Below are positions 1 through 7,833 of a DNA stretch of 15,863 nt, piece by piece. Position numbers and translations under genes: made by a program. Every line of letters begins with the position of its first letter. Position 1 is the stretch's first letter. The DNA lies in contig DCZN01000080.1 in assembly GCA_002331625.1 (NCBI GenBank), positions 164,134 through 179,996 on the forward strand. The letters run 5' to 3'. The notes beneath the pieces were generated by a model, which was not told the DNA's origin, searched no databases, and saw only the letters and a program-made list of their open reading frames with translations. Source of the stretch: Nitrospira sp. UBA2083 (GTDB lineage: Bacteria; Nitrospirota; Nitrospiria; Nitrospirales; Nitrospiraceae).

Positions 1-327
1 CGGGCCATCGAACAGAAGCAGGCCAAGGAGCAAGAGAAGGAGCAGAAGGATTTCGAAGTGGTTATTGCCCAGCGCAATGCTGAGATTGCCAGGATTCAAG
101 CCAAGGGAGAAGGTGATTCCTTGAAAATTCGCGCGGAAGGCGAGGCCGATAGCATGAAAATACGCGCGATGGGACAGTCGCAGGCCCAGGAAACCATTAC
201 CAAGACGCTGACGCCGGACTATTTGAAATACAAGCTCTACGATAGCCCCAATGCCAAAACGATTATTGTGCCCGACAAGCTCAATGTTCCGCTGATGCTC
301 AGCCCTGGTGCTGATCATTCAAAATAG
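1..327 (+). CDS. Band-7/SPFH (prohibitin-type) membrane protein, C-terminal part
   Basis: The reading frame is open from the first base, so the true start lies upstream of the window; about 108 C-terminal residues are visible. What is seen is a charged, helix-forming stretch rich in K, E, Q and A. It contains two copies of a K-I-R-A-x-G/E repeat, then a stretch ending in a YLKYKLYDSPNAKTIIVP-type tail. This is the usual architecture after an SPFH domain in prohibitin/HflK-like proteins: coiled-coil, then a conserved short C-terminus. The family forms large membrane-anchored rings that scaffold or regulate membrane proteases. The SPFH core itself is outside the window, so the exact subgroup (prohibitin, HflK/C, flotillin-like) cannot be given. 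The stop is TAG, and the next gene is convergent, 137 nt away. Confidence 0.8.
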   Translation, partial: RAIEQKQAKEQEKEQKDFEVVIAQRNAEIARIQAKGEGDSLKIRAEGEADSMKIRAMGQSQAQETITKTLTPDYLKYKLYDSPNAKTIIVPDKLNVPLMLSPGADHSK

Positions 328-464
328 GGTAGTGCTGAGACTCGCAGAGCATGACAGGGATGCCAAAGAATGAAGAGGATGCCAATGCTTGTGTGAATGT
401 GTCAGACAAACAGTGAGATTCAAGGAAGGGTAGTGAGTTGGGCAAGGGGATAAGAACGCCCACC

Positions 465-1121
465 TTACCGTTTTAGTTTCGGTTCGTCGATGGCCGTTCG
501 CTCGCGCAACTTGGTGACGAGCTGATCATAGGAGCTGTCGCGAATGATTTTCTGAAACTGGCTCCGGTAGTTACCGACCAAGCTGACACCGTCGATGATG
601 ATGTCGTAGGCGGACCACCGGTCATCTTTAAACGAAAGGCGATAGTCCATAGGAATCGTTGTCTTCTCCGACCGCAACTCCGTTCTGACTTCCGCGTATG
701 GGCCTTCCGTCCGTTCCGTCAGGTAGCCCACGTCTTGTTTTCGTCCGGCATAGTCTTCGATTCGTCCGGCATACTTGTCGGAGAGGAAACTCTTGTACAC
801 CTCGACGAACTCTTTCCGCTGAGCCTCAGTCAGCGGTTTCCAATAGCTACCCAGCACGCGCTTCGACATTTCGGCATAGTCGAACCTGCTGGCCGCGATC
901 TCTTCCAACTGACGACGACGCTGCCCATGCCTGCCGGGGTCTTTCAGCGCAGGATCGTCCAGGATACGGAGGATCTTGGTGACGGTCTCACGCACCGCTG
1001 CCATTGGGGTTTCTATACCTTGTGGAGCAGCAGCGACGACGATGGAGAAGAGAAGGATGAAGGCAAGCGTGACCATCGGCAGGCGCCTTCTCGGGCCTGC
1101 CGCTTTTCCAGGATTGAGCAC
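465..1121 (-). CDS. mlaC: MlaC/Ttg2D-type periplasmic phospholipid-binding protein
   Basis: A 218-residue protein, the usual length for the MlaC (Tol_Tol_Ttg2) family. In Gram-negative cells MlaC shuttles phospholipid between the outer-membrane MlaA complex and the inner-membrane MlaFEDB transporter. Seen: an N-terminal R-R-R followed by a hydrophobic segment (about 17-32) ending in V-V-A-A-A, consistent with a signal peptide. An FDYAEMSKRVLG stretch near 80 and a DGVSLVGNYRSQF stretch near 176-188 are family hallmarks. The chosen start is GTG, because it supplies the basic n-region. An internal ATG at residue 16 (1074-1076) has a GAGAAGG box 9 nt upstream and is a real alternative. The gene follows dodecin by 30 nt on the same strand, so co-transcription is possible. 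No mlaF, mlaE or mlaD is adjacent. Confidence 0.88.
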   Translation of the reverse strand: MLNPGKAAGPRRRLPMVTLAFILLFSIVVAAAPQGIETPMAAVRETVTKILRILDDPALKDPGRHGQRRRQLEEIAASRFDYAEMSKRVLGSYWKPLTEAQRKEFVEVYKSFLSDKYAGRIEDYAGRKQDVGYLTERTEGPYAEVRTELRSEKTTIPMDYRLSFKDDRWSAYDIIIDGVSLVGNYRSQFQKIIRDSSYDQLVTKLRERTAIDEPKLKR

Positions 1122-1151
1122 ACCTACTAACTCGTACGTCTTCGTACCTCG

Positions 1152-1352
1152 TCAATCCAAGACAAACGTCACTTTTAAATCTACACGATACAGGTCAACC
1201 TTGCCATGCTCGATCACGACATGTTGCTCTTTTACCCACGCCGACTTAATCCCATGGACTGTCTTGGATGCCTTGGCGATTCCTTGAACGATGGCGTCCT
1301 CAAAACTCTTGGGCGATTCGGCGCTGATCTCGATGATCTTGGCAACGGACAT
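1152..1352 (-). CDS. Dodecin, flavin-binding small protein
   Basis: A 66-residue protein matching the whole dodecin family in length and pattern. Seen: the opening MSVAKIIEI strand, the SFEDAIVQGIAKASKTV helix, then W39 in a SAWVKEQ strand and YRVDLKVTFVLD at the C-terminus. Dodecins form hollow dodecamers that bind flavin dimers between tryptophans; W39 is the expected stacking residue. They act in the cytoplasm as flavin storage or buffering proteins and are often linked to stress. The start is ATG with a strong AAAGGAGAG box about 5 nt upstream. The gene is first in a possible two-gene unit with mlaC and divergent from the tetrahaem cytochrome gene across a 470-nt spacer. Confidence 0.95.
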   Translation of the reverse strand: MSVAKIIEISAESPKSFEDAIVQGIAKASKTVHGIKSAWVKEQHVVIEHGKVDLYRVDLKVTFVLD

Positions 1353-1822
1353 AACACTCTCCTTTCATATGATGAGCCTCTGTGGCTCATGGCCTCATGC
1401 GCTTGCTTGATTGAACATCCAGCAAAGTCGACGCCACACCTGGTTCGGTCACCCACATGCGCGGGTGAGAGATATCTCAGAGGGTTAGGTGGGATGTGGG
1501 GAAGGGAGCCTATGGAATTGGGGAAGTCTGCTACAGACGGCAGCCGCACTCTGTAGCAAAAAGAGGCAGAGGCGAGTGAAAACCCAGGCTGGTGACGGGG
1601 CCGATCCACGAATCCTTTCTTGTTGCATGGTCTCACAAGGGATAACAAGGGAGGACCAGCCTTCCCTCATGGTTTCGGAAGAAGGCACGGTGCATGCTTT
1701 ATGAGCATGGGCCGATGCTTGTTGAGGGCGCTGTGCTGAACGACCAATGACATGGGCGACGTTCTTGCGTGGTTGGAGTCGGAAAGCGGTGAATGGGGTC
1801 ACCACAGAGAAAGGGAGCGGTC
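1353..1822. other. 470-nt divergent spacer between dodecin and cytochrome genes
   Basis: No credible gene was seen here. The open frames that cross it lack Shine-Dalgarno sequences and have low-complexity, arginine- and serine-rich translations. It holds several inverted repeats: ATGAGCC/GGCTCAT (1372-1378, 1384-1390), TCACCC/GGGTGA (1449-1454, 1463-1468), the palindrome GAGATATCTC (1469-1478), a 9-bp pair at 1529-1558 and CATGCT/AGCATG (1693-1698, 1704-1709). These could be operators or mRNA leader structures for either flanking gene. No clear sigma-70 promoter could be placed. Confidence 0.5.
1529..1558. repeat. Perfect 9-bp inverted repeat
   Basis: Arms TGCTACAGA (1529-1537) and TCTGTAGCA (1550-1558) are separated by 12 nt (CGGCAGCCGCAC). 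On neither strand is the repeat followed by a T-tract, so an intrinsic terminator is unlikely. The position, between divergent genes and 264 nt before the cytochrome start, fits a dimeric regulator site or a leader hairpin. Function is unknown. Confidence 0.5.
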
Positions 1823-3229
1823 ATGAATCTGTACAACCGAATGGCTATCCAAGGCGTGGCGTTTGCGTTGGTGGGGGTGATACTGACCCCAAGCCTACTC
1901 TTTGCGAGCGATCAATCTCGCGCGAAGGAGCTGATTCAACAGACGTGCGTGCAATGTCACCGGTTCGAGGGATCAGCTGAATCGCGGTTCAAACTTCACG
2001 CGCCTGACTTAATTTGGGCCGGTAGTAAATATCAACGACCCTGGCTCATTCGTTGGCTGACCGGGAAAGAGGCTCCCCTCTACACCAAGGGGTATTTGTG
2101 GGATCTGACGACCGTTCCGTCCAAGCATCCGATCGTCACGGAGTCTGAGGCGAATGCACTGGCGGACTATTTTGCCGAACACAACAAAGATCCACGCGTG
2201 ACGGTCGGGGCTTTTGATGTATCAAAAGTGACGAAATTCGACGTGAAGTTCGGTGCTGCCGCATATAGGGCCCATGCCTGCCTTGGCTGCCATACGATCG
2301 AGGAGAACGGCAAACTGATCGGTGGTCCGCAGAGCGCAGCCCTGCAGAATGCCGGCCAGCGCTACAACATGGACTGGCTCTATCGGTTCGGACAGAACCC
2401 GCAGGACTTTATCATCCATACGGGGGAATTTCTGGCTGATGCGACCGACGCGCAATTGCGAGCGGTGATTGGATTCCTTGCTGTGCAAGGCGTCAACGAC
2501 TTCACGTACTACGAGCCCTGGACCAGTTCGGAGTTCACACAGGCGAGCGTGGATCGAGGGAAAACGCTATACAAGGAATATTGTGCGCAATGCCATGGCT
2601 TCACCGGCAAGGGCGATGGGCCGGCTGCATCGAGCTTAGAACCCAAGCCCGCCATTCATGCCAATATGCCGTTCGACAAACTTCCGATGGAGTATCTCTA
2701 CAATGTGATCAACCACGGGGGAGTGGCCGTTGGTAAATCGCCGAATATGCCCTACTGGGGGCTCACGATCGGCCAGCAGGGTGTCGCGGATGTCATCGCT
2801 TATTTGAAGGTGACATTTAAAGGCATTCCGGATCTGGCCGCTGCGGGTGGAAGCGCTCAAGGCGGTGCCTGTGTACAACCGCGCAAAACGGCCAAGGCGC
2901 CGGAGGACTTCCTGAGTAAAACCAATCCGATTCCGTCGTCTTCTGGGGCAATTCAGGGTGGGAAAGACTTGTTTCTCAAGACCGCACAGCCTGTTGCATG
3001 TGTCATGTGTCATGGTGATCAAGGAGATGGCAAAGGGTTGATGGGAGCAGCCTTGGTGCCGCCGCCGCGCAATTTTACGTGCGGGACGATGATGCGAGGC
3101 ATTCCAGATGGTCAGCTATTCTGGATCATCAAGAATGGGTCTCAGGGGACTGGCATGATGTCGTTTGCCACGTTGCCGGATGAGCAGGTGTGGCAACTGA
3201 TCCACTACATCAGGAGTTTGGCAAAGTAA
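1823..3229 (+). CDS. Secreted tetrahaem c-type cytochrome
   Basis: A 468-residue exported protein with four CxxCH haem sites: CVQCH (42-46), CLGCH (153-157), CAQCH (254-258) and CVMCH (393-397). Residues 7-29 form a signal peptide. The third and fourth haem modules look like standard mono-haem class I domains: C-x-x-C-H-G followed by GKGDGP or GDGKG, with candidate distal Met ligands M309 (NMPYWG) and M445/M446 (GTGMMSF). The first two modules lack an obvious matching Met and may use other ligands. Two extra cysteines, C350 and C420, could form a disulfide. The protein should carry electrons in the periplasm; its partners are unknown. The ATG at 1823 was chosen because AGAAAGGGAG lies just upstream; an in-frame ATG at 1793 would add 10 residues and spoil the signal peptide. 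Two cupredoxin genes follow. Confidence 0.88.
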   Translation: MNLYNRMAIQGVAFALVGVILTPSLLFASDQSRAKELIQQTCVQCHRFEGSAESRFKLHAPDLIWAGSKYQRPWLIRWLTGKEAPLYTKGYLWDLTTVPSKHPIVTESEANALADYFAEHNKDPRVTVGAFDVSKVTKFDVKFGAAAYRAHACLGCHTIEENGKLIGGPQSAALQNAGQRYNMDWLYRFGQNPQDFIIHTGEFLADATDAQLRAVIGFLAVQGVNDFTYYEPWTSSEFTQASVDRGKTLYKEYCAQCHGFTGKGDGPAASSLEPKPAIHANMPFDKLPMEYLYNVINHGGVAVGKSPNMPYWGLTIGQQGVADVIAYLKVTFKGIPDLAAAGGSAQGGACVQPRKTAKAPEDFLSKTNPIPSSSGAIQGGKDLFLKTAQPVACVMCHGDQGDGKGLMGAALVPPPRNFTCGTMMRGIPDGQLFWIIKNGSQGTGMMSFATLPDEQVWQLIHYIRSLAK

Positions 3230-3273
3230 TGGTGAGGAGGGTGCATGTATCAATATCAAAAAGGAGGCAGATT

Positions 3274-3768
3274 ATGAGAGTGCGTCGAGATGGGGCGATG
3301 AGGTCAGGCGTTCTGTTTGCTGTCGCTGCGTGGGCGGTATTGGCCGGGGGCCATGATATCGCCTATGCACAGGCCGCGGGTATGGGAGCGCCGCCCTCCA
3401 AGGTGGAGATCACCATCAAGGACCGTCAGCACGGCTATGAGACCGCCGGGTTCACGATGCCGTCGCAGGACACGATCATCGTCGTGCGAAACCAGGATTC
3501 CGTCACGCACGGGTTAGCGTCAATGTTGTTCAAAAACATTCCTGTCAAGGTGGAGGGAGGGACTGAGGTACGGGGAAAACAGTTCAAGGCCTTTCATGTC
3601 GATGCGGGAAAGACAATGACACTCCGTTTTGCCACGGCGCCCTCGAACTTCGATCCAGCAACTGGTGGGGCTGAAAGTATCCGGCACGCCTTGTGGTGTG
3701 ATATCCACCCCGAGGTGAAGGGCGAGCTGTTTGTGATTGAAACCCGCGGGGATATCGGTGGTGGCTGA
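3274..3768 (+). CDS. Secreted cupredoxin-like protein lacking the usual axial Met
   Basis: A 164-residue single-domain protein starting at an ATG with a near-perfect AAAAAGGAGG box 6 nt upstream. It begins 44 nt after the cytochrome stop, so co-transcription is likely. A signal peptide spans about 11-33, with a likely cut after A-Y-A. The remainder is a cupredoxin beta-barrel pattern. Candidate copper ligands are H79 (SVTHGLA), C142 and H145 (in WCDIHPEVKG); H138 also lies close. Classical type-1 sites have Met a few residues after Cys-x-x-His, but here the segment is PEVKGELFV with no Met. The site could therefore have another axial ligand (for example E147), as in red or green copper proteins, or no axial ligand. 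Likely role: periplasmic electron carrier or copper-binding protein. The exact subfamily is not recognised. Confidence 0.8.
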   Translation: MRVRRDGAMRSGVLFAVAAWAVLAGGHDIAYAQAAGMGAPPSKVEITIKDRQHGYETAGFTMPSQDTIIVVRNQDSVTHGLASMLFKNIPVKVEGGTEVRGKQFKAFHVDAGKTMTLRFATAPSNFDPATGGAESIRHALWCDIHPEVKGELFVIETRGDIGGG

Positions 3769-3944
3769 GTCGCATTCGAGCCACGAGCAGATCAGACACG
3801 TGCTTGCACCACAGATGCACATCCGATGATTTCCTTCCTGCTTGCAAGGAGCCGGAGGGTGAGGATCCAGCCCTGGCCGGGGAAGGTTCATGCTGAAGCT
3901 GAGCTGGGGCTGGCCGGTTGTATCGTGCACAGAGGACACACCGC

Positions 3945-4412
3945 ATGATGAGATTCGCAAGACTTTCCACGTACGCCAAGGGGCTCTGGATGGGGTGTGT
4001 GATCGGCGGAGGAGTGCTCGCCATGCCGTCAGCCGGCTGGGTGAAGGAGATTACGTTTGTGGCCCGTGATGTTCAGGATCAGCAAGCGGTCTGGCTCCCC
4101 AGGGAAATTGTCATTCGCCGAAGCGTGGATTTCACGGAGCCATTGATTTTTCGGTTTGCCAATCCAACTGCACGGACCCATGTGTTTGAAGCTCCAGGGT
4201 TGTTCGCGTCTGCAGAGGAAGGTGGTGTGCAGAGTGCCAGGTCGGTTCGGGTGACCATTGCCCCAGAGGAAACCGAGCAAATCGTGATCGACAGAAATCA
4301 GATCGCGAGCGATGCAAGTGGTGCCGAGGGGGAGGTGGTGACGTATCGATTCTACTGCCCTCTTCATCGGAGCGATGATGACATGGGTGGAACAATCACC
4401 GTGGGACAGTGA
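3945..4412 (+). CDS. Secreted cupredoxin with complete type-1 copper ligand set
   Basis: A 155-residue exported protein. The ATG at 3945 has AGAGGA 8 nt upstream; ATG at 3948 is equally possible. A hydrophobic segment at about 12-31 is a signal peptide. Copper ligand candidates are H79 (in ARTHVF), C138, H141 and M147 (in YCPLHRSDDDM). This is a C-x2-H-x5-M arrangement, one residue longer than plastocyanin's C-x2-H-x4-M. A blue-copper electron-transfer function in the periplasm is expected. It lies 176 nt downstream of the first cupredoxin on the same strand. The two differ greatly in sequence outside the copper site, so this is not a recent tandem duplicate. An alternative reading as a cytochrome oxidase II-like fragment is unlikely because there is no CuA Cys pair. 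Confidence 0.82.
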   Translation: MMRFARLSTYAKGLWMGCVIGGGVLAMPSAGWVKEITFVARDVQDQQAVWLPREIVIRRSVDFTEPLIFRFANPTARTHVFEAPGLFASAEEGGVQSARSVRVTIAPEETEQIVIDRNQIASDASGAEGEVVTYRFYCPLHRSDDDMGGTITVGQ

Positions 4413-4642
4413 CCGGCGAACGACGATGGTTTTTCAACGTGCATGATGGGGCCGATGCGACGTAGTCGGTTCAGGCTAACAAGTTACTTTCCCTAGCCTC
4501 GATTGGAAGCGGCACGCTGGGTCTGACGCAATACTCGTAGAAAAGCCTACACGGTTCACCCCGCGGTTTTCATCTCCTGTAAGAAATCTCAGACACTCAC
4601 ACTGATTCGTAAACCTATACGGACGGTTCGATGAATTTAGCC

Positions 4643-4671
4643 TTGCGGGGTCTGTGCGAGTAGACTAGAAT
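4643..4671 (+). promoter_or_regulatory. Candidate sigma-70 promoter for the kinase-regulator operon
   Basis: TTGCGG (4643-4648) and TAGAAT (4666-4671) are separated by 17 nt. The predicted transcript start is about 4678-4680, only 5-7 nt before the kinase ATG at 4685. The message would be nearly leaderless, which agrees with the absence of a Shine-Dalgarno sequence there. Assigned by eye only. Confidence 0.4.
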
Positions 4672-4684
4672 CAATTCGCTCGCC

Positions 4685-7051
4685 ATGACACCCAAAGCCG
4701 CTAAGAAAAAGCGTTGGGTGAGGGCACGACCGCTTTCACAGGCACGCCACCCCGGGGATCGGCAAGGAAACGCGGTCGAATCGGCGACAGATGAGTTTTT
4801 CGCCGAAGCCTTCCGCCTGAGTCCTCACCTGATCGGTATCACGGAACTCGAAACCGGGCTCTGTCGAGAAGTCAATCACGCCTGCCTCAAGGCATTCGGT
4901 TTTCGCCGGAACGAAGTCATCGGAACGACCACGTTGGTGCGGGCGATTTGGCCGGACCCGCAGGATCACGCACACTTCATCGATCGACTTCGGTCTCACG
5001 GCACGATCAGAGATCTCGAAGTCTCGATGCAGATGAAACATGGCGAGCGAAGACAGTTCCTCCTCTCTGCAGACCTGATCACCCTAAAAGGGAAACCCTG
5101 CTCGCTGATGATCGGGAATGACATCACCGATCGCACAGGGGTTGAAACTGAGTTGTGCCGGACTCATGAAGGACTGGAAGAACGGGTCCGGGAGCGAATT
5201 GCGGATCTTGAGCGAATCAATACGGCGATGCGAGATAGTGAAGTGCGCTTTCGGTTGTTCATCGAGCATGCACCGGCTGCGATTGCCATGTTTGACCGTG
5301 ACATGTGCTATCTCGCGGCCAGCCGCCGATGGATGGAAGATTACCGGATTACTGGGGATATCCTTGGTCGATGTCATTACGACGTGTTTCCCGAGACGTT
5401 GCCGCGTTGGAAAGAGGTTCATCGTCGCGGACTGGCGGGAGAGGTTCTGAGCGCGGACGAGGACCAGTTCATTCGAAACGACGGCTCCGTGCAATGGGTC
5501 AGCTGGGATGTTCGCCCATGGTACAGCGGGGAGCAGGTCGGCGGGATTGTGGTTGCGACCGAAGATGTCACGGCTCGCGTCGAAGCCAAGAATACTTTGC
5601 ATGAACGGGAGGAACGGTCGGATCAGGTCATTCGGTTGGCCAACTTCGGTATTTTTGACCATAACCATCGCACGGGGAAAGTGTATTGGTCACCGGTCAT
5701 GCGGGAGATCTACGGCCTGGGAACAGAGGATCCGGCCTCCGTGGAAGGATACATTCAGCTCATCCATCCGGACGATCGAGCCACAGTCGCCCTGGCCATT
5801 AAGCAGGCACAGGATTCCGCCGGTGACGATCTCTTCTCCGTCGAACACCGTGTGCTGCGACGCGACGGGAGTATCCGGTGGGTGAGTTTTCGATCCTGGA
5901 CGCTATTCGAGAACGAGGGATCGGAGCGTCGACCGACTCGAACCTTGGGCGCGATGATCGACATCACGAAACGCAAGCAGGCTGAGGAGGCGCTGAAAAT
6001 GAGCGAGCGCCGGTTTGCGTCGTTTATGGATAACTTGCACGGCTATGCATGGATCAAAGATGCTCAGGGGCGACATCTGTACGTCAATCGACTCCTCCAA
6101 GACTCCTTGCTGAAAGGAATAGCCTGGAAAGACAAAACGGCCTTCGAGTTGTGGCCGAAGGAGATGGCCGAACAGTACGAAGTCAATGATCGGAAAGTGC
6201 GGGAGACAGGGGTACCGCTGCACACCGTCGAATCGTTCATTCAGCATGGAGAGGTTCGGCATGCCCTCGTCAGCAAGTTTCCCATCGTCGATCATAAGGG
6301 CGCTCCGGCACTGCTTGGCGGAGTGGCCGTCGATATCACGGAACGGCAGCAAGCTGAAGAGGCGCTGCACCACAATCAGTTGGAGCTGCACCAGCAACAG
6401 GTTCAATTGGAAGAGCTGACGTCCAAATTGCTGAACGCGCAGGAACGTGAGCGCCAGCGTATCGCGCGTGACCTGCATGATGATGTGAGTCAACGATTGG
6501 CGGCCTTGGTCTTGGAAGTCGCGTCGTTGGAACAGCACCCCTCCCGTGTTCCTCGTGATCTCACGCCACTTCGTGAACAGCTGGAACTGCTGTCCGATGA
6601 TGTGCACACACTGGCCTACCGGCTTCATCCATCGCTCTTAGAGCATGCGGGATTGCGCCCTGCAGTTGAGGATCATGTTCACCAGGTTTCGCGACGCACG
6701 GGCTTACCCATTCATCTCAAGATGGTTGGGGTCCCGCATGTGGTTCCGCTCGATCACGCGACATGTCTCTTCCGCGTCATGCAGGAAAGTATTCAAAATG
6801 TGGTGAAGCATGCACAAGCGACGCTCGTGACCGTCCATCTTCGTGGATCGTCTAAAGGGGTCGGACTGTCCGTGACGGATAATGGAAAAGGGTTTGACCT
6901 GCACGATCGACGGACCCATCTGCAGGGCCTCGGGTTGAGCAGTATGGAAGAGCGGTTACGGCAACTGCACGGATTTTTTCGGATCCAGTCTCGGCCAGTC
7001 TGCGGTACGAAGGTGTGTGCCTGGGTCCCCTGCGAGTTGGAGGTCACATGA
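4685..7051 (+). CDS. Soluble multi-PAS sensor histidine kinase (HisKA_3/NarL type)
   Basis: A 788-residue kinase with no membrane segment, so probably a cytoplasmic sensor. Four PAS-type modules run in order: about 36-150 (ending DITDR), 187-300 (ending ATEDVTAR), 315-432 (GKVYWSP, HPDDR, ending DITKRKQAEEAL) and 442-560 (ending DITERQQAEEAL). A coiled-coil linker (561-585) leads to a HisKA_3 dimerisation domain. The phospho-acceptor is H598 in DLHDDVSQRL. The ATPase domain has an N-box (ESIQNVVKHA, N704), a G1 box (DNGKGFD, 732-738) and a G2 box (GLGLSSMEER, 748-757), so all catalytic parts look intact. The signal is unknown; PAS modules could bind haem, flavin or small molecules. There is no Shine-Dalgarno sequence, and an in-frame TAG 24 nt upstream limits the start. 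It overlaps the regulator by ATGA. Confidence 0.93.
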   Translation: MTPKAAKKKRWVRARPLSQARHPGDRQGNAVESATDEFFAEAFRLSPHLIGITELETGLCREVNHACLKAFGFRRNEVIGTTTLVRAIWPDPQDHAHFIDRLRSHGTIRDLEVSMQMKHGERRQFLLSADLITLKGKPCSLMIGNDITDRTGVETELCRTHEGLEERVRERIADLERINTAMRDSEVRFRLFIEHAPAAIAMFDRDMCYLAASRRWMEDYRITGDILGRCHYDVFPETLPRWKEVHRRGLAGEVLSADEDQFIRNDGSVQWVSWDVRPWYSGEQVGGIVVATEDVTARVEAKNTLHEREERSDQVIRLANFGIFDHNHRTGKVYWSPVMREIYGLGTEDPASVEGYIQLIHPDDRATVALAIKQAQDSAGDDLFSVEHRVLRRDGSIRWVSFRSWTLFENEGSERRPTRTLGAMIDITKRKQAEEALKMSERRFASFMDNLHGYAWIKDAQGRHLYVNRLLQDSLLKGIAWKDKTAFELWPKEMAEQYEVNDRKVRETGVPLHTVESFIQHGEVRHALVSKFPIVDHKGAPALLGGVAVDITERQQAEEALHHNQLELHQQQVQLEELTSKLLNAQERERQRIARDLHDDVSQRLAALVLEVASLEQHPSRVPRDLTPLREQLELLSDDVHTLAYRLHPSLLEHAGLRPAVEDHVHQVSRRTGLPIHLKMVGVPHVVPLDHATCLFRVMQESIQNVVKHAQATLVTVHLRGSSKGVGLSVTDNGKGFDLHDRRTHLQGLGLSSMEERLRQLHGFFRIQSRPVCGTKVCAWVPCELEVT

Positions 7052-7701
7052 AACGGCCGCGTATCTTGATGGCAGATGATCATGCGATAGTCCTTGCCGG
7101 GCTTCGGAAATTGGTCGAAGCCGAGGGAGAAGTGGTGGGGATGGTAGAGGACGGACGGTCATTGGTTGAAGCAGCTCAACAGTTGCGTCCGGACATTGTG
7201 CTATTGGATATCTCCATGCCGCTGCTGAATGGATTGGACGCAGCACGCCAGTTGACCAAGTTGGTGCCGGAGAGCAAGTTGATCTTCCTCACTATGCATG
7301 CGACCCCAACCTATGCCACCGAAGCTTTTAAAGCAGGAGCCGCAGGCTACTTAATCAAACGATCAGCGGCGGTGGAACTGAAACAAGCCATTCAGGCTGT
7401 CATGAGGGGGCAACATTATATGACCCCGCTCATCACGAAGGATGTGTTGGCGGCTACGCTCCAATCTCCTGATGGCCAGCAAAGCAAACCGTTAGTGACC
7501 TCGCTCACCCAGCGGCAACGAGAAGTCTTGCAACTCGTGGCTGAGGGCAAAGGGACAAAGACGATTGCTTCCATTCTGAATATCTCGGTGAAGACCGTCG
7601 AGTTCCACAAATTCAGGATCATGGGTGAACTGAATTTGCATTCCACCGCCGAACTCATCAAGTACGCGATCGCCGAAGGGTTGGTCAGCGTATCGTCCTA
7701 A
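7048..7701 (+). CDS. NarL/FixJ-family response regulator
   Basis: A 217-residue two-domain regulator. The receiver domain has D10/D11, the phospho-acceptor D54 (VLLDISMP), T82 and K104, the full active-site set. The C-terminal LuxR-type HTH spans about 153-210 (LTQRQREVLQLVAEGKGTK, then SVKTVEFHKFRI). It should be phosphorylated by the preceding kinase and bind DNA as a dimer. The start ATG overlaps the kinase TGA (ATGA), and GGAGG lies 4 nt upstream, so translation is coupled; an in-frame ATG 33 nt upstream is rejected for that reason. Targets are unknown. The neighbouring cytochrome and cupredoxin genes upstream, or the small gene downstream, are natural candidates by position only. Confidence 0.95.
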   Translation: MKRPRILMADDHAIVLAGLRKLVEAEGEVVGMVEDGRSLVEAAQQLRPDIVLLDISMPLLNGLDAARQLTKLVPESKLIFLTMHATPTYATEAFKAGAAGYLIKRSAAVELKQAIQAVMRGQHYMTPLITKDVLAATLQSPDGQQSKPLVTSLTQRQREVLQLVAEGKGTKTIASILNISVKTVEFHKFRIMGELNLHSTAELIKYAIAEGLVSVSS

Positions 7702-7709
7702 CCACAAGA

Positions 7710-7730
7710 CCCAGCTCGAGTCGCGCTGGG
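7710..7730 (+). terminator. Hairpin after the response regulator, possible weak terminator
   Basis: CCCAGC (7710-7715) pairs with GCTGGG (7725-7730), and a further CG/CG pair can form inside. It lies 8 nt after the regulator stop. No U-tract follows, so it may be only an mRNA 3' stem or a weak terminator. Confidence 0.35.
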
Positions 7731-7797
7731 CCGCAGTCTAGATCAATCGTATAGAATTGAATCAGAATAGTTCGGTATAGGAATTTAATATTTCCAT

Positions 7798-7833
7798 CTA
7801 GTAAGTTCCCTTCCGATTACTAGTGACTTCCCT
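7798..7833. repeat. CTAGTAA/TTACTAG inverted repeat nested in a 22-nt-spaced direct repeat
   Basis: CTAGTAA (7798-7804) and TTACTAG (7817-7823) form a perfect inverted repeat with a 12-nt gap. Overlapping it, CTAGTAAGTTCCCT (7798-7811) and CTAGTGACTTCCCT (7820-7833) are direct repeats matching at 12 of 14 positions with a 22-nt period, about two helical turns. A further TTACTA lies at 7858-7863. The site is in the AT-rich leader of the 86-residue gene. The same half-sites recur at its stop codon. Confidence 0.5.

Noticed and set aside
1232..1648. A 138-residue minus-strand open frame overlapping dodecin
   Set aside because: It covers dodecin in another frame, is rich in R, S and P, and has no Shine-Dalgarno sequence; dodecin is certain.
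5903..6628. A 241-residue minus-strand open frame
   Set aside because: Antisense to the PAS/HisKA_3 region of the sensor kinase; a shadow of codon usage in the real gene.
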